NCBI GenBank assembly: GCA_014695345.1 | Contig: JACJOC010000077.1 | Location: forward strand, 248,001 to 312,000 | DNA: 64,000 nucleotides | DNA from: Cyanobacteria bacterium FACHB-471 | Lineage (GTDB): Bacteria > Cyanobacteriota > Cyanobacteriia > Elainellales > Elainellaceae | Reading direction: 5' to 3' | Notes under the pieces: generated by a model | Database searches by the model: none | Told to the model about the DNA's origin: nothing | What the model saw: the letters and a program-made list of their open reading frames with translations, nothing else | Program-made: the position numbers and the translations under genes | Shown here: positions 43,455 through 53,563 of the stretch, piece after piece | Layout of the letters: every line of letters begins with the position of its first letter | Position numbering within the stretch: position 1 is the stretch's first letter

Positions 43455-44159
43455 CTATGCTGCCATATCGAACAACAGCACTTCTGCATCTTCAGCGGCT
43501 CCTTGAAGCGTGATCTCAGATTCCTCCGAGATAGCCGCTCCATCCCCTGCGGTGAGGGTTTGACCGTTGAGCTGAACGGCACCCCGTGCCACTTGCACCC
43601 AGGCAACCCGTCCGTCTGCCAGCGTGTGGTTTGCAGTATCTCCTTCGCTCAAAACACTGGCATATAGATCGACGTTTTGGTGAATCGTAATTGAGCCATC
43701 TCGACCATCACGAGAACCAACTAGCCGCAGTGTGCCGCGCTTTTCTGCATCAGAGAAGGTTTTTTGCTCATAGCCTGGTTCAATTCCTTTTTTCTCGGGC
43801 AGAAGCCAGATTTGCAGGAAATGCACCGGGTCAGTGTTGGAAGCATTAAACTCACTGTGCTGAATTCCACTGCCAGCGGACATCCGTTGCACGTCTCCAG
43901 GACGAATCACTGAGCCAGTGCCAATGCTGTCTTTATGTTCTAATGCACCTTCAAGCACATAGGAAATGATTTCCATATCACGGTGTCCGTGAGTGCCAAA
44001 ACCCTTTCCAGGAGTTACTTTGTCTTCATTAATCACGCGCAAATCAGCAAAACCCATGTAGCTGGGGTCGTAGTAGTTGCCAAAGGAGAAAGTGTGACGA
44101 CTATCGAGCCAACCAAAGTTTGCAGCGCCACGTTCTTGAGCCGGTCGAATGGTAATCAT
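43455..44159 (-). CDS. Pirin family protein (bicupin)
   Basis: A 234-residue bicupin. The N-terminal cupin holds [31 protein letters not shown] and [10 protein letters not shown], giving the His-His-His-Glu metal site of YhhW/pirin proteins, some of which are quercetin 2,3-dioxygenases. The C-terminal cupin ([20 protein letters not shown]) is degenerate, as usual. It is divergent from a LysR gene with an operator-like dyad between, so it is probably induced through that regulator, perhaps by an aromatic or electrophilic compound (inference). Confidence 0.88.
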   Translation of the reverse strand: MITIRPAQERGAANFGWLDSRHTFSFGNYYDPSYMGFADLRVINEDKVTPGKGFGTHGHRDMEIISYVLEGALEHKDSIGTGSVIRPGDVQRMSAGSGIQHSEFNASNTDPVHFLQIWLLPEKKGIEPGYEQKTFSDAEKRGTLRLVGSRDGRDGSITIHQNVDLYASVLSEGDTANHTLADGRVAWVQVARGAVQLNGQTLTAGDGAAISEESEITLQGAAEDAEVLLFDMAA

Positions 44160-44231
44160 CTGGATTCCTCCTGATTCAGCGGTTGAATTGCTTTTGGAAT
44201 ACTTTTATTATGGATTGAATCTCCTGAAAAG

Positions 44232-44259
44232 ACAATATACTAAATTAAAGACATATTGT
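44232..44259. promoter_or_regulatory. Dyad between pirin and LysR genes
   Basis: ACAATAT-N14-ATATTGT: a perfect 7-bp inverted repeat in the 127-bp divergent gap, 28 bp before the LysR start. LysR proteins bind such interrupted dyads, so this is its probable operator for autorepression and pirin activation. Confidence 0.65.
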
Positions 44260-44286
44260 ATCTAAAAAATCTACAATCTCTACGCT

Positions 44287-45177
44287 ATGGACAAGTTTGA
44301 TGGGATTCGCGCTTTTACTCAGGTCGTGGTTTCAGGCGGGTTTGCGGCGGCTGCACGAGACATGGGACTGTCACGATCGGCGGTCAATAAACTGGTAATT
44401 GCTCTAGAAAATGATCTGGGGGTGCAGTTGCTGCACCGCAGTACGCGAGTCGTGACTCCAACCGAAACGGGTCTAGCCTTTTATGAACGGTGTGTAGAGA
44501 TTTTGGCCAGTCTAGAAGAGGCAGAGCGATCGCTCACTCAGCTTCAAAAGGAACCCAAAGGAAGACTGCGCATCAATGCACCGATGTCGTTTGGCATAAT
44601 GCATCTGTCTCCTGCTCTGGCTAACTTTTTGGTGCAGTATCCCGATCTTCAGGTGGAGTTGACGTTGAGCGATCGCTTTGTTGACCCAATCGAAGAAGGC
44701 TTTGATATCACCGTGCGAATTGCCAAACCCCAAGCGAGTGCCAGCCTAATCGTTCACACCCTTGCTCCAGCTCAACGGGTACTCTGTGCCTCGCCCACCT
44801 ACCTTGAAGCTCACAACATTCCAACCCATCCTAATGAACTGCGGCATCACTCCTGTTTGCATTACGGACAGCTTGCTTTCGAAAATCAATGGACACTCAT
44901 CGGACCCGATGGAGAACATACTTTCTCCGTCAAAGGCACATTATGCTCTAACAATGGTGAAGTGCTGAGAGATGCCGCAGTTCGAGGGCTAGGCATTACA
45001 CTTCTGCCTCGATTTATCGTAGAGCCAGAACTCCAGCAGGGCAAACTTCAGGTTGTGCTGCCAGACTACCACCCGACTGAACTCTCAATTTACGTGATTT
45101 ATCCCGTCAATCGTCACCTTTCTACCAAGGTTCGGCTACTCGTTGACTTCCTCCAACAGCAATTTGGTTCTCACTAG
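44287..45177 (+). CDS. LysR-family regulator divergent from pirin
   Basis: A 296-residue regulator of the AaeR/DmlR-like subgroup. Winged helix: [20 protein letters not shown], then [20 protein letters not shown]. The effector domain follows ([40 protein letters not shown]). This subgroup often controls a divergent gene for redox or xenobiotic metabolism, which fits the pirin gene at 43455. Confidence 0.88.
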   Translation: MDKFDGIRAFTQVVVSGGFAAAARDMGLSRSAVNKLVIALENDLGVQLLHRSTRVVTPTETGLAFYERCVEILASLEEAERSLTQLQKEPKGRLRINAPMSFGIMHLSPALANFLVQYPDLQVELTLSDRFVDPIEEGFDITVRIAKPQASASLIVHTLAPAQRVLCASPTYLEAHNIPTHPNELRHHSCLHYGQLAFENQWTLIGPDGEHTFSVKGTLCSNNGEVLRDAAVRGLGITLLPRFIVEPELQQGKLQVVLPDYHPTELSIYVIYPVNRHLSTKVRLLVDFLQQQFGSH

Positions 45178-45360
45178 GAGATTTCAGAATCACTTACTGC
45201 TTCTCAAATTGACGATCTACGTTTGGCTCCCTCCAAGATGAGTGGGATGGTTCGTCGGAGCTTTCAAGCCCAAATGACGGTGAAGTATGGTGACGGTAAC
45301 GCTCGTTAAGCGGAGCGGGTATTTGGGTGGGACAGAAAAGAAACGTTATTACTACAGTAG
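45178..45360 (+). pseudogene. Transposase fragment (IS630/ISAzo13-like N-terminus)
   Basis: Directly after the LysR stop codon, in frame, the sequence reads LTASQIDDLRLAPSKMSGMV, RRSFQAQMTVKYGDGNAR, then TAA at 45307, then AERVFGWDRKETL. This is the N-terminal helix-turn-helix region of ISAzo13/IS630-like transposases. The fragment has lost its start, carries one nonsense codon and stops before any catalytic residue. No terminal repeats remain. Confidence 0.7.
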
Positions 45361-45692
45361 GAGAGATGTATCAAAAAATTATTAATCTAAGGTGCCAACT
45401 TGTCATAGCTGTAGTTATCTTAGTTCTAGTCAACCTTAGAGCGAGCAGGTGCAAAATGCTATCCTAGCCTTCAAGTAAGTCAAAATGCTTAAGTGACGCC
45501 CCTGGCGGAAGTATCAATAGAAACGCAGCCAACATTGATTCCATTAACTCTCCTATTTAGAGAGGGAAATAATGGTTTTTATACCAATTCTCCTCAAGGC
45601 TGCTATAGAAACGGTATTAGCTGATAGTTATTTGTTTCATGGGTCAAAAATAGCTACATCAATCTTCTAACTAGGAACTTCAGGACCGATAA
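45361..45692. other. Intergenic DNA after the transposase fossil
   Basis: No gene and no clear repeat. It contains TAGAAACGGTATTAG (about 45606), also present at about 36778 beside another intergenic palindrome. It may hold the promoter of the gene at 45693. Confidence 0.4.
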
Positions 45693-46814
45693 ATGACAAG
45701 CCAAAAATCTCCGCAGAGGCGAAGCTTCTACCGCTTTGACCCAGTTGCAACTTTGCTAATCAAGAAATTTAATCTTATTCCCGTTAGCTTTGGATTGTTG
45801 TCAATTCCAATCGTCTCCATCTTTTATCTATTGGTTGCCTGGATCAGCAATACGCTGTGGACTCAAGGAGAACAAGTCGGACTATTACAAGACTGGTTTC
45901 CCTGGTTCTGGACACTACTCATTAATCCAGTCGTTTTAGGGTATTACTTATGGAGCTTTGAGGCAATCAGTGATGTCATCGAAGATCTCGAAGAGTCTGA
46001 TGTTGTGACGACTCAACAAGCGGAGATTGATGCAATTGTTTTGAATCCCTATTATCAAAAGCTGCATAAGTACATAGCTCTGGGTTGTGCAGTTGCTTAC
46101 AGTGTTTTCGTTTTTATTAGCCAACCCAGCTTGAAGAATAACTGGTATGGTGCTGGGGTACTACCAAACTTAGCCGTCACGATCGCCACTTTTGTGGGTG
46201 TGTACGTCGGTAGTATGTTGGTACTTACTCTCATTACCAATATCAGAATTCTTCATCGCATTTTTGAAGAAAAAGACCTTAACATTAATCCTTTGCATCC
46301 TGACCGCTGTGGTGGGCTTCACTCGCTCAGCAACTATTCCTTGAAAACTGCTTATCTTGCTGCTGTTTTAGGCATCATGGTTGGTCTAATCGAATATCAG
46401 TTTGTGACTCAGGGTGTTGGAAAAGTTTATTGGTTTGTTCATTTGATTATTCCAATACACATCGTTTTATCAACAGCCTGTTTTTATAGTCCGCTGTTGG
46501 CTGCCCATAGGGGTATGAAGAAGGCTAAGGAAGAACTTCTCCACAAAATTGCTCGACAGTTTCACGCTGATTATTCCCGAATTCACGAAAGCTTAGCTGG
46601 AGACGCAGAAATCTTGAAGCAGGGAACCGAGAAAATTCAAGGATTACGCGATTTCTACAAGTTTACTGATGAGTTTCCTGTATGGCCCTTCGACGTTCAA
46701 ACCTTTCGGCAGTTCTTGCTCACTGTTCCGGCTCCTCTGCTGCCTATTTTTCTTGGATTGCTGCAAGAGTTTGCTGGGATGTTGCTCAATAATTTAGGTA
46801 TTAATCTTGGCTAA
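45693..46814 (+). CDS. Multi-span membrane protein, unknown function
   Basis: A 373-residue protein with about six to seven membrane segments (FGLLSIPIVSIFYLLVAWIS, ALGCAVAYSVFVFI, LAVTIATFVGVYVGSMLVL, and a final VPAPLLPIFLGLLQ). A polar loop, NINPLHPDRCGGLHSLSNYS, sits in the middle and a basic cytoplasmic stretch follows (HRGMKKAKEELLHKIARQFH). No family I recognise. Scattered bacterial membrane proteins share the PLHPDxxGGL loop, and its role is unknown. It stands alone. Confidence 0.65.
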   Translation: MTSQKSPQRRSFYRFDPVATLLIKKFNLIPVSFGLLSIPIVSIFYLLVAWISNTLWTQGEQVGLLQDWFPWFWTLLINPVVLGYYLWSFEAISDVIEDLEESDVVTTQQAEIDAIVLNPYYQKLHKYIALGCAVAYSVFVFISQPSLKNNWYGAGVLPNLAVTIATFVGVYVGSMLVLTLITNIRILHRIFEEKDLNINPLHPDRCGGLHSLSNYSLKTAYLAAVLGIMVGLIEYQFVTQGVGKVYWFVHLIIPIHIVLSTACFYSPLLAAHRGMKKAKEELLHKIARQFHADYSRIHESLAGDAEILKQGTEKIQGLRDFYKFTDEFPVWPFDVQTFRQFLLTVPAPLLPIFLGLLQEFAGMLLNNLGINLG

Positions 46815-47087
46815 AAGCTAGAAGAGAGAATAGTTCTTGGAACTATTTGCTAACTCTTTATCCGACATCGTAGGTGCGCCGAGTGTAACTCGCGATCGCT
46901 GACCAAAAGCTGTTTTAGGATTTGCTGAACTTGCTGTAGGCATTTGCGGCACAGAATTGACCGCAAGATTTTACAAGTAGAACAGAAACCAGATAGCTGA
47001 ATGTTTGTGGGTTTCTCTAAGCTAAAGAAGTTTCGTTCAAGGCTCGTATCTAAGTTGCTTAGTTAATCAAGGGATGAGGTGCTAGAT

Positions 47088-47585
47088 ATGGCAACTGTTT
47101 ATCACTGGTCTTTTGCAGTCAAGCTATTCTCAGCGTTGGGTTGTGGGCTCATAGCGGGTGTCTTTTTTGCCTTCTCCACTTTTGTGATGAAAGCGCTGGC
47201 TCAACTTCAGCCCGCTCAAGGTATTGCTGCCATGCAGTCGATTAATATTACGGTAATTAATCCCTGGTTTTTTCTTGCCTTCTTTGGCACGGCGATATCT
47301 TGCCTGTTTTTAGCTATCTCCTCGTTGAGATGGCATCAGCCGGGGACTGTGTTTTTGCTGGTTGGCAGCTTACTTTACCTGATCGGCACTGTTTTGGTAA
47401 CCATTGCATTTAATGTGCCGTTGAATGATGCATTGGCGATCGCCAGACCTGATAGTCCTGAAGGGGCTGACCTGTGGGCAAGTTACCTCACTAACTGGAC
47501 AATCTGGAATCATGTTCGAACCATTGCGGCATTGGCAGCAGCAGTATTACTCACAATCGCCCTTTGTTATCCAGCAGCGAAGTGA
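47088..47585 (+). CDS. DUF1772 membrane protein
   Basis: About 165 residues with four membrane helices; ATG 47088 with GAGG eight bases upstream is preferred over GTG 47079. The segments LFSALGCGLIAGVFFAFSTF, VMKALAQLQPAQGIAAMQSI and VPLNDALA identify DUF1772, a family with distant similarity to fungal anthrone oxygenases. Its role in bacteria is not established. It is not in an operon. Confidence 0.8.
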   Translation: MATVYHWSFAVKLFSALGCGLIAGVFFAFSTFVMKALAQLQPAQGIAAMQSINITVINPWFFLAFFGTAISCLFLAISSLRWHQPGTVFLLVGSLLYLIGTVLVTIAFNVPLNDALAIARPDSPEGADLWASYLTNWTIWNHVRTIAALAAAVLLTIALCYPAAK

Positions 47586-47716
47586 GAGGTGAGCGGCAGC
47601 GTTTAATCAACATTGTTTCAGCTTAGTGACGGCTTTCCATCTCTAAAACTCGTTTGGCAAAGTCACTGTCATGGTCAAAAATCCTCAAATTCCTCAGAAT
47701 CACTACAAATAGATGT

Positions 47717-47741
47717 CCCCTCTAGAAAATCTCTAAAGGGG
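47717..47741 (-). terminator. Hairpin beyond cmpD
   Basis: CCCCTCTAGA and TCTAAAGGGG pair with one mismatch around a short loop, 33 bp after the stop codon of cmpD. It is the likely end of the cmp transcript. Confidence 0.55.
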
Positions 47742-47773
47742 AGCTTAACGAGCGCATTTTCTGAAGTGGTTAG

Positions 47774-48622
47774 TTACTCAGTGTCGTCATGGGCAAATCG
47801 GTTGTAGAGGAAGTCTAGCGCGTGGTTGCGGAGGTCATAATATTCCGGGTCTTCCATAATTTGGGTGCGATCGCGCGGACGAGGAAAGGGAATCTCCATC
47901 ACTTCACCAATCGTAGCTGCGGGACCGTTGGTCATCATCACCAGGCGATCGGCTAGAAATAGCGCTTCATCAATGTCGTGAGTAATCATCAACACAGTGC
48001 AGCGGTGGTCATTCCAGATCTTCAACAGTTCTTCTTGAAGTTCCTCTTTGGTAATCGCGTCGAGTGCGCCAAAGGGTTCATCCAGGATTAGAACTTCAGG
48101 ACGGATTGCTAGGGCACGGGCGATCGCCACCCGCTGTTTCATCCCACCTGAAAGTTGTGGTGGCTTTTTATCTGCGGCATCTGCCAATCCAACCATCGCT
48201 AAATGTTCTCGTACAATTGCTCGTTTCTCGGCTTCCAGCTTTTTAGGATGAACTGAATCAACTGCTAGATAAACATTCTCAAATGCCGTCAGCCAGGGTA
48301 AAAGCGCATATCCTTGAAACACCACCATTCGGTCTGGACCAGGCTTAAGAATCGGCTTTCCGCGTAACTGCACACTTCCTTGACTCGGTTGGTTGAATCC
48401 AGAAACCATGTTGAGCAATGTGGTTTTACCGCAGCCAGAGTGTCCGATTAAACAAATAAACTCACCTTGCTTAATAGAGAGGTTGACACCTTGTAGAACT
48501 GGATAAGGACCCTTTGGGGTGGGATAAACTTTTGAGACGTTAGCGATTTCCAAAAAAGACCTGCCTTGAGGCTGCTGAGAAATCGCTACGGACTTGGCTT
48601 CAACTTGTTTTAGCATTTGCAT
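47774..48622 (-). CDS. cmpD: Bicarbonate ABC transporter ATPase CmpD
   Basis: A 282-residue ATPase: Walker A LIGHSGCGKTTLLNMV, signature QLSGGMKQRVAIARAL, Walker B VLILDEPFGALD, H-loop ITHDIDEAL. It is the smaller of the two ATPases of the BCT1 system and lacks the binding-protein-like tail of CmpC. GKPILKPGPDRMVVF is characteristic of the Nrt/Cmp group. It is last in the operon, separated from cmpC by 198 bp that contain a palindromic repeat. NrtD is the alternative; the operon's CmpA decides. Confidence 0.85.
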   Translation of the reverse strand: MQMLKQVEAKSVAISQQPQGRSFLEIANVSKVYPTPKGPYPVLQGVNLSIKQGEFICLIGHSGCGKTTLLNMVSGFNQPSQGSVQLRGKPILKPGPDRMVVFQGYALLPWLTAFENVYLAVDSVHPKKLEAEKRAIVREHLAMVGLADAADKKPPQLSGGMKQRVAIARALAIRPEVLILDEPFGALDAITKEELQEELLKIWNDHRCTVLMITHDIDEALFLADRLVMMTNGPAATIGEVMEIPFPRPRDRTQIMEDPEYYDLRNHALDFLYNRFAHDDTE

Positions 48623-48722
48623 TACTGGTAGTGGTGGTTCGTCTGGAGCAAACCCCTGTAGAGATTTTGTTTGCCTATCTATAGGGGTGTAATTAAGATT
48701 TACTGTTGGAAGATGTGTGAGA

Positions 48723-48786
48723 AGCGAAGCATTCGGGCAACAATGTTTTGTTGTTTCAGACGATCGCTTGCCGGATGCTTCGCCCT
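48723..48786. repeat. Palindromic repeat, family B copy 2, between cmpC and cmpD
   Basis: AGCGAAGCATTCGGGCAA is followed after about 27 bases by TTGCCGGATGCTTCGCCCT. The arms pair well over about 17 bases. It sits in the middle of the operon and could terminate or stabilise part of the transcript. Confidence 0.85.
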
Positions 48787-48820
48787 TACACAGGGTATGA
48801 GCTACTTCTCAGACATCCTC

Positions 48821-50821
48821 TTAAGCAGCAGTCCTACGAGAATCAAGCATGACTTCTGCCACGCTAAAGTCACGTTTGACCGAAAGAGCATTCAGGTAAC
48901 TGATTGGATCTTCAGCATCAAACTTAGCACCATCAAACAGTTGGATAGGGCCTCGATGATATTTGATATCCACCATTCCTAACTCTCGTGCCGCTGTGCT
49001 AAACGCACCGACCCGGCAAACTCGCTCCAAGATTTCTAACCAGTTGCGAGGAAAAGGAATATCTCCCCAACGAGCCATTTGCGTCATCATCCACAGATGC
49101 TCGGTGCGGCTGGGACGATTAACTCCTTCTCCATAAAACAGGTGGTGAGCGTACTCACGCATGGGCTGATCCAAACTGCAAGTTTGAGTATTAGGATCAC
49201 CCAGTTTGATATAGTCAACCGATGTTCCAACATAAGCCTTGGCAGAGAGGATTTGTTGGATCTCCTGGTGATTCGCTTCATCCGCGCAGTATTGGCAGGC
49301 TTCTAGCAAGGCTTTGATCAGGGCAATGTGAGTGTTTGGATAGGCGATCGCCCAATCTTCTCGCACGCCCAACACCTTTCCAGGATGACCCAGCCAGATC
49401 TCCAAATCCGTTGCCACAGTAAACCCAGTACCTTCGACCGCAGCCCGAAGATTCCAGGGTTCGCCCACACAGTAACCATCAATCGTTCCAGCTTTTAAGT
49501 CAGCAACCATTTGAGCCGGAGGAATGGTGGTGAGTGAAACATCGTGATCGGGGTCAATTCCACTGGTCGCAAGCCAGTAACGCAGCAGCAGATTGTGCAT
49601 TGAAGAAGGATGTACCATTCCCAATGTATGGCGCTGACCAGGTGTTTCGAGAATCAAGCGCTTGAAGTCGGTAGCGCTATATACACCCTGTTCATAGAAC
49701 TTTCTTGCGAGTGTCACGGCGTTACCGTTGCGAGTCATCGTGAGTGCACTCACCATAGGCAATGGCTGGTCTTGATGCCCGCCTGCTGTTAGCCAAACTG
49801 GCATTCCTGCTGGCATTTGAGCTGCATCTAGATATCCACCTGCAATCCCATCGACAACGCCGCGCCAACTTGTTTCACGTACCAGGCTGACCTCATCTAG
49901 ACCATGTTTAGCAAAGAAGCCTTTTTCCTTGGCAACTGCGATCGGGGCACAGGCTGTGAGTGGTACGAAACCCAGTTCAAGATTTACTTTTTCTAGCCCA
50001 TGACGGGCGATCGCCGTTGTCTTCTTAGCCCGCAGTTTCTTGATTCGCTTTTGTTGGTTGAGAAAATAGATTAGCTCAGACCGCAGGCTGTAGTAGCTGG
50101 GATGACTCACTACATCCATGCGCTTGCGGGGACGAGGAATATCTACCTCTAAAATTCCGCCGATCTTAGACGCAGGGCCATTGGTGAGCATGACAATTCG
50201 GTCAGAGAGGAGGACTGCCTCATCCACATCGTGAGTCACCATCACGGCAGTCACTTCGTTCTCCTCACAGATTTTCATCAACTGCTCTTGCAGATTGCCC
50301 CGCGTTAGAGCGTCTAATGCACCAAAGGGTTCGTCTAATAGCAGGAGTTTAGGACGGGTCGCCAAGGCACGGGCGATCGCCACCCGTTGCTTCATACCCC
50401 CGGATAGCTGTCCCGGCGGCTTGTCTGCTGCGTGTTGCAGCCCAACCATTTGAATGTGCTGTTCTACAATTTGCCGACGCTCTTGCTTGGGTAAGGCTGC
50501 CAATACCTCATCGACCGCTAGCGCGATGTTTTCGCGCACCGACATCCAGGGCAACAGTGAGTAGTTTTGAAACACCACCATTCGGTCGGGCCCAGGGCGC
50601 TTTACCAGCTTGCCCTCCAGCGTCACAATACCCTCGGTCGGTAAGTCTAATCCAGCAATCATATTGAGCAATGTAGACTTACCGCAGCCAGAGTGACCAA
50701 TCAGGGAAATGAACTCCCCTTTTTTGATGTGGAGGTCGATTCCTTTGAGGGCAACATAACTGCCCCCGCCGCTCAGGGGAAATACTTTATCGATTTGATC
50801 GACAGCAACAAAGGTAGACAT
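48821..50821 (-). CDS. cmpC: Bicarbonate ABC transporter ATPase-sensor fusion CmpC
   Basis: About 666 residues from ATG 50821 (MSTFVAVDQIDKVFPLSG); the frame is open for 15 codons upstream. Residues about 1-255 are the ATPase: LIGHSGCGKSTLLNMI, QLSGGMKQRVAIARAL, LLLLDEPFGALD. A linker leads to a CmpA-like domain (residues about 280-665: LELGFVPLTACAPIAVAKEK; GYCVGEPWNLRAAVEG). This fused binding domain is the hallmark of NrtC/CmpC and regulates transport in response to solute. It is flanked by family B repeats on both sides. Confidence 0.88.
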   Translation of the reverse strand: MSTFVAVDQIDKVFPLSGGGSYVALKGIDLHIKKGEFISLIGHSGCGKSTLLNMIAGLDLPTEGIVTLEGKLVKRPGPDRMVVFQNYSLLPWMSVRENIALAVDEVLAALPKQERRQIVEQHIQMVGLQHAADKPPGQLSGGMKQRVAIARALATRPKLLLLDEPFGALDALTRGNLQEQLMKICEENEVTAVMVTHDVDEAVLLSDRIVMLTNGPASKIGGILEVDIPRPRKRMDVVSHPSYYSLRSELIYFLNQQKRIKKLRAKKTTAIARHGLEKVNLELGFVPLTACAPIAVAKEKGFFAKHGLDEVSLVRETSWRGVVDGIAGGYLDAAQMPAGMPVWLTAGGHQDQPLPMVSALTMTRNGNAVTLARKFYEQGVYSATDFKRLILETPGQRHTLGMVHPSSMHNLLLRYWLATSGIDPDHDVSLTTIPPAQMVADLKAGTIDGYCVGEPWNLRAAVEGTGFTVATDLEIWLGHPGKVLGVREDWAIAYPNTHIALIKALLEACQYCADEANHQEIQQILSAKAYVGTSVDYIKLGDPNTQTCSLDQPMREYAHHLFYGEGVNRPSRTEHLWMMTQMARWGDIPFPRNWLEILERVCRVGAFSTAARELGMVDIKYHRGPIQLFDGAKFDAEDPISYLNALSVKRDFSVAEVMLDSRRTAA

Positions 50822-50880
50822 AGGTTTAGGAATAAAGGATGAGGAATGAAGGATGAGGGTTAACACAATTCAGAAGAACG

Positions 50881-50950
50881 TAGGGGCGCAGCATTCAGAC
50901 AAAAAATCTTGGTTGATTTCGGAGGCTATCTGCCGGATGCTACGCTCTAG
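50881..50950. repeat. Palindromic repeat, family B copy 3, between cmpB and cmpC
   Basis: TAGGGGCGCAGCATTCAGAC is followed after about 30 bases by TCTGCCGGATGCTACGCTCT. The arms are less perfect than in copy 2. It occupies most of the gap between the cmpB stop codon and cmpC. Confidence 0.75.
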
Positions 50951-50957
50951 CAGGAGT

Positions 50958-51806
50958 TCATCGCTGTTCTTCAGGAAGGATCATCCGTTGGAGATATGCC
51001 ATTGCTCTATCTAAAAGCAAACCTACCGCACCGATATAAAACACCGCTAGAATCACTTCGCTGACGTAGTTGTTCTGGTAAGCGTTCCAGATGAAGAAAC
51101 CAATTCCGATTACACCAGACATCACAATTTCAGCCGCGATAATTGCCAACCAAGCTAGACCAATCGCAATCCGTAGACCTGTGAAGATGTAAGGTAAAGC
51201 AGAAGGAATCAGGACTTTGAAGAAGTATTTGCGTGGAGAGATTTGGAGTACTCTAGCCACATTCTTGTAGTCCTGAGGGATTTGCTGCACACCTACTGTC
51301 GTGTTGATTAGGATGGGCCAAACCGCAGTAATGAAAATTACGAAGATCGCTGCTTGCTGCACATTCTGTAAAGCGATCAAACTGATGGGAACCCATGCTA
51401 GAGGCGCAATCATTCGCAAAAATTGGAAGATCGGATCAACTGCTTTGTTGATGGTTTGATTGGTTCCAACCAAAATTCCTAGACCAATGCCCACAACCGC
51501 TGCCGCTGTGTATCCTTTAGCGACTCTGCCCAGGCTATACATGGTTTGCCAAAACAGTCCCTTATCCAGTCCGCCTAAATCATAAAAGGGGTAGAGCAAT
51601 AACTCCCGTGTTCGCTGTTCAGTCACCAGGCTGAGTGGTCCAGGTAGTCTAGTTAGCCCGGTTGAGGAAAGCAACTGCCAGACGACCAGAAAAACGAGTA
51701 CTCCGATGAGGGGGAGCATGATGTTCTGACCCTGTTTCTTCCAAAAAGTCCGAGCAAAATCTGCAAAATTAGAGCCTGTAGGGCGAGTTCCTGGATTAGC
51801 AACCAT
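50958..51806 (-). CDS. cmpB: Bicarbonate ABC transporter permease CmpB
   Basis: A 282-residue permease with six membrane segments (LPLIGVLVFLVVWQLLSSTG; AAAVVGIGLGILVGTNQTIN; AIFVIFITAVWPILINTTVG). The EAA loop reads YKNVARVLQISPRKYFFKVL. Two copies form the channel. The loop FYDLGGLDKGLFWQT is typical of this group. GGAGAAAAA precedes ATG 51806 on the minus strand. It lies 92 bp downstream of cmpA. Confidence 0.87.
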   Translation of the reverse strand: MVANPGTRPTGSNFADFARTFWKKQGQNIMLPLIGVLVFLVVWQLLSSTGLTRLPGPLSLVTEQRTRELLLYPFYDLGGLDKGLFWQTMYSLGRVAKGYTAAAVVGIGLGILVGTNQTINKAVDPIFQFLRMIAPLAWVPISLIALQNVQQAAIFVIFITAVWPILINTTVGVQQIPQDYKNVARVLQISPRKYFFKVLIPSALPYIFTGLRIAIGLAWLAIIAAEIVMSGVIGIGFFIWNAYQNNYVSEVILAVFYIGAVGLLLDRAMAYLQRMILPEEQR

Positions 51807-51898
51807 TTTTTCTCCTTGAGTTGTTTATGCGAAATAGTCCAAGCTTGAGCGCGAGTAGGAAATAAGTGGGTAGGCGTTATCTCTTGTACCCTTAGTGG

Positions 51899-53257
51899 TT
51901 AAACCCGCTTAATCTGTAAGCTATTGAGGTATGCTTCTGGGTTTTCTGGATCAAACTTTGTACCGTCAAAGAAGGTTTCGACCCCTCTGGAAGTACTGGT
52001 CGGAATGCCAGAGAAACCTGCCTCTTGTGCTGCTTCTCGCCAGAGGTCTTCACGGTTTACACGATCAACGATTTGACGGGCTGTGTCGAAGTCGGCGATT
52101 GCCCCATTATGGAAATTCCAGCGCATCGTTTCGGTCAAGAACCACAAATCATGACTCTTATAGGGATAGGAAACGCTACCGATGTCATCCGACCAATACA
52201 ACGGACTCTTCTTAAAGTCATCAATAGCCGCTTTGCCATCAGCCATCTCGTACTTTCCTTCATATGGAGGAGTTAACACATTGGCTGGTACGTCAAAGAA
52301 GTTACGTCCTGAAACAATCTGAATGAGTTCTGCCCGGTTTGCAGGATCATCACACCATTGCTGAGCCTCCATAATGCCTTTCAGAATGGCTTTTGTTGCT
52401 TTAGGGTTGGCATCTACCCAATCGGCTCGAATCGCCAAATATTCTTCTGGATGGAATGGCCACATCTCAGCGGTCAGAGTTGCCATGAAGCCGATATCAT
52501 CTGACACAATTCGGTAGGGCCAGGGGTCGCCTGTGCTGAAAGCGTCCATTGATCCAGTCCGCATTCCCTGTACCGTTTCAGCCGAAGGTACTGCCAGCAA
52601 ATCAATGTCAGTATCCGGGTCAACTCCACCCGCAGCAAACCAATAGCGAATCCAGAAATCCTGATTCACATTAGGAAAAGTATGTGCCGCCTTAAACTTT
52701 CTGCCTTGAGTGGCTTGAAAGCCTTTAACGTATTCTGCTGCATTTGAAATATCTAGCCCTATTCCTTTACCCGTATGGATTCCAGAGATGGCAATTCCAT
52801 TACCCTGCGTATTGAGTTGCGCCAGAACATACATGGGTAACTTCTGACCATTTGTAATTAGTCCCTCGGAAATCAAATGAGGCATGGGCATTTGCCATTG
52901 CCCACCGTCAATTCCACCATTCCCAGAACCAATGACTACGTTGTCACGTGCAGATGCCCAGTTTGATTGCTTAGATACGGTCACTTCGGTCATTCCGTAC
53001 TTGGCAAAGAAGCCCTTTTGTTGGGCAATCACAATGGGGGCAGATTCCACAATCGGAATGTAGCCCAGTGTAATGCGCGTGGTTTCAGGAGCCTGAGCTG
53101 GGTCGATCGCCGCTACAGGAGTTTGTTGTGCTGTCGCACTATTAATGGTTGCAGAAGGGGGATTTCCCAAACATCCTTTAAGCAATATAGAGCTGGCTGC
53201 ACTTGCTCCAGCAGTGAATAAGAATTTGCGTCGAGAATAGTTAGAAAAATTGGTCAT
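51899..53257 (-). CDS. cmpA: Bicarbonate-binding lipoprotein CmpA
   Basis: A 452-residue binding protein. A Tat motif, [10 protein letters not shown], and lipobox [10 protein letters not shown] open it. The body matches CmpA rather than Nrt[55 protein letters not shown] (NrtA has GEPWNARL there), and [20 protein letters not shown]. The C-terminus [20 protein letters not shown] is typical. CmpA binds bicarbonate, with calcium, at low CO2. It heads the operon. About 0.9 kb of noncoding DNA with three phased motifs lies upstream. Confidence 0.88.
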   Translation of the reverse strand: MTNFSNYSRRKFLFTAGASAASSILLKGCLGNPPSATINSATAQQTPVAAIDPAQAPETTRITLGYIPIVESAPIVIAQQKGFFAKYGMTEVTVSKQSNWASARDNVVIGSGNGGIDGGQWQMPMPHLISEGLITNGQKLPMYVLAQLNTQGNGIAISGIHTGKGIGLDISNAAEYVKGFQATQGRKFKAAHTFPNVNQDFWIRYWFAAGGVDPDTDIDLLAVPSAETVQGMRTGSMDAFSTGDPWPYRIVSDDIGFMATLTAEMWPFHPEEYLAIRADWVDANPKATKAILKGIMEAQQWCDDPANRAELIQIVSGRNFFDVPANVLTPPYEGKYEMADGKAAIDDFKKSPLYWSDDIGSVSYPYKSHDLWFLTETMRWNFHNGAIADFDTARQIVDRVNREDLWREAAQEAGFSGIPTSTSRGVETFFDGTKFDPENPEAYLNSLQIKRV

Positions 53258-53563
53258 AAAGTTCCTCTACAGCGCCCAAAGCTGCTAAAAACGGCTGAAT
53301 TCTTGATCTGGAAAAACTTAGCTAAAGTATTCCACTATGACGATTTACACCTGGCTCCTGTGTCTGCTTCCCTCAGACAGAGCGCCAGATATGTAATCTA
53401 AACTTCAAAAACTTCAAATCAATGAACAAATTCCCTTAGCAGTTAGCTTATCCTTTTTATGACAGGAAAGGTCAACTCAAAATGAGAATTTGGAAATAAT
53501 TATTAAATGTCGTCGATAAAATCTCTTGATTAAACACAGCAAAATCTCGATATCTTTGAGTAG

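Noticed and set aside
47774-53257. nrtABCD nitrate transporter
   Set aside because: Operon layout is the same, but the binding protein has CmpA-type residues and there is no nirA or narB nearby.
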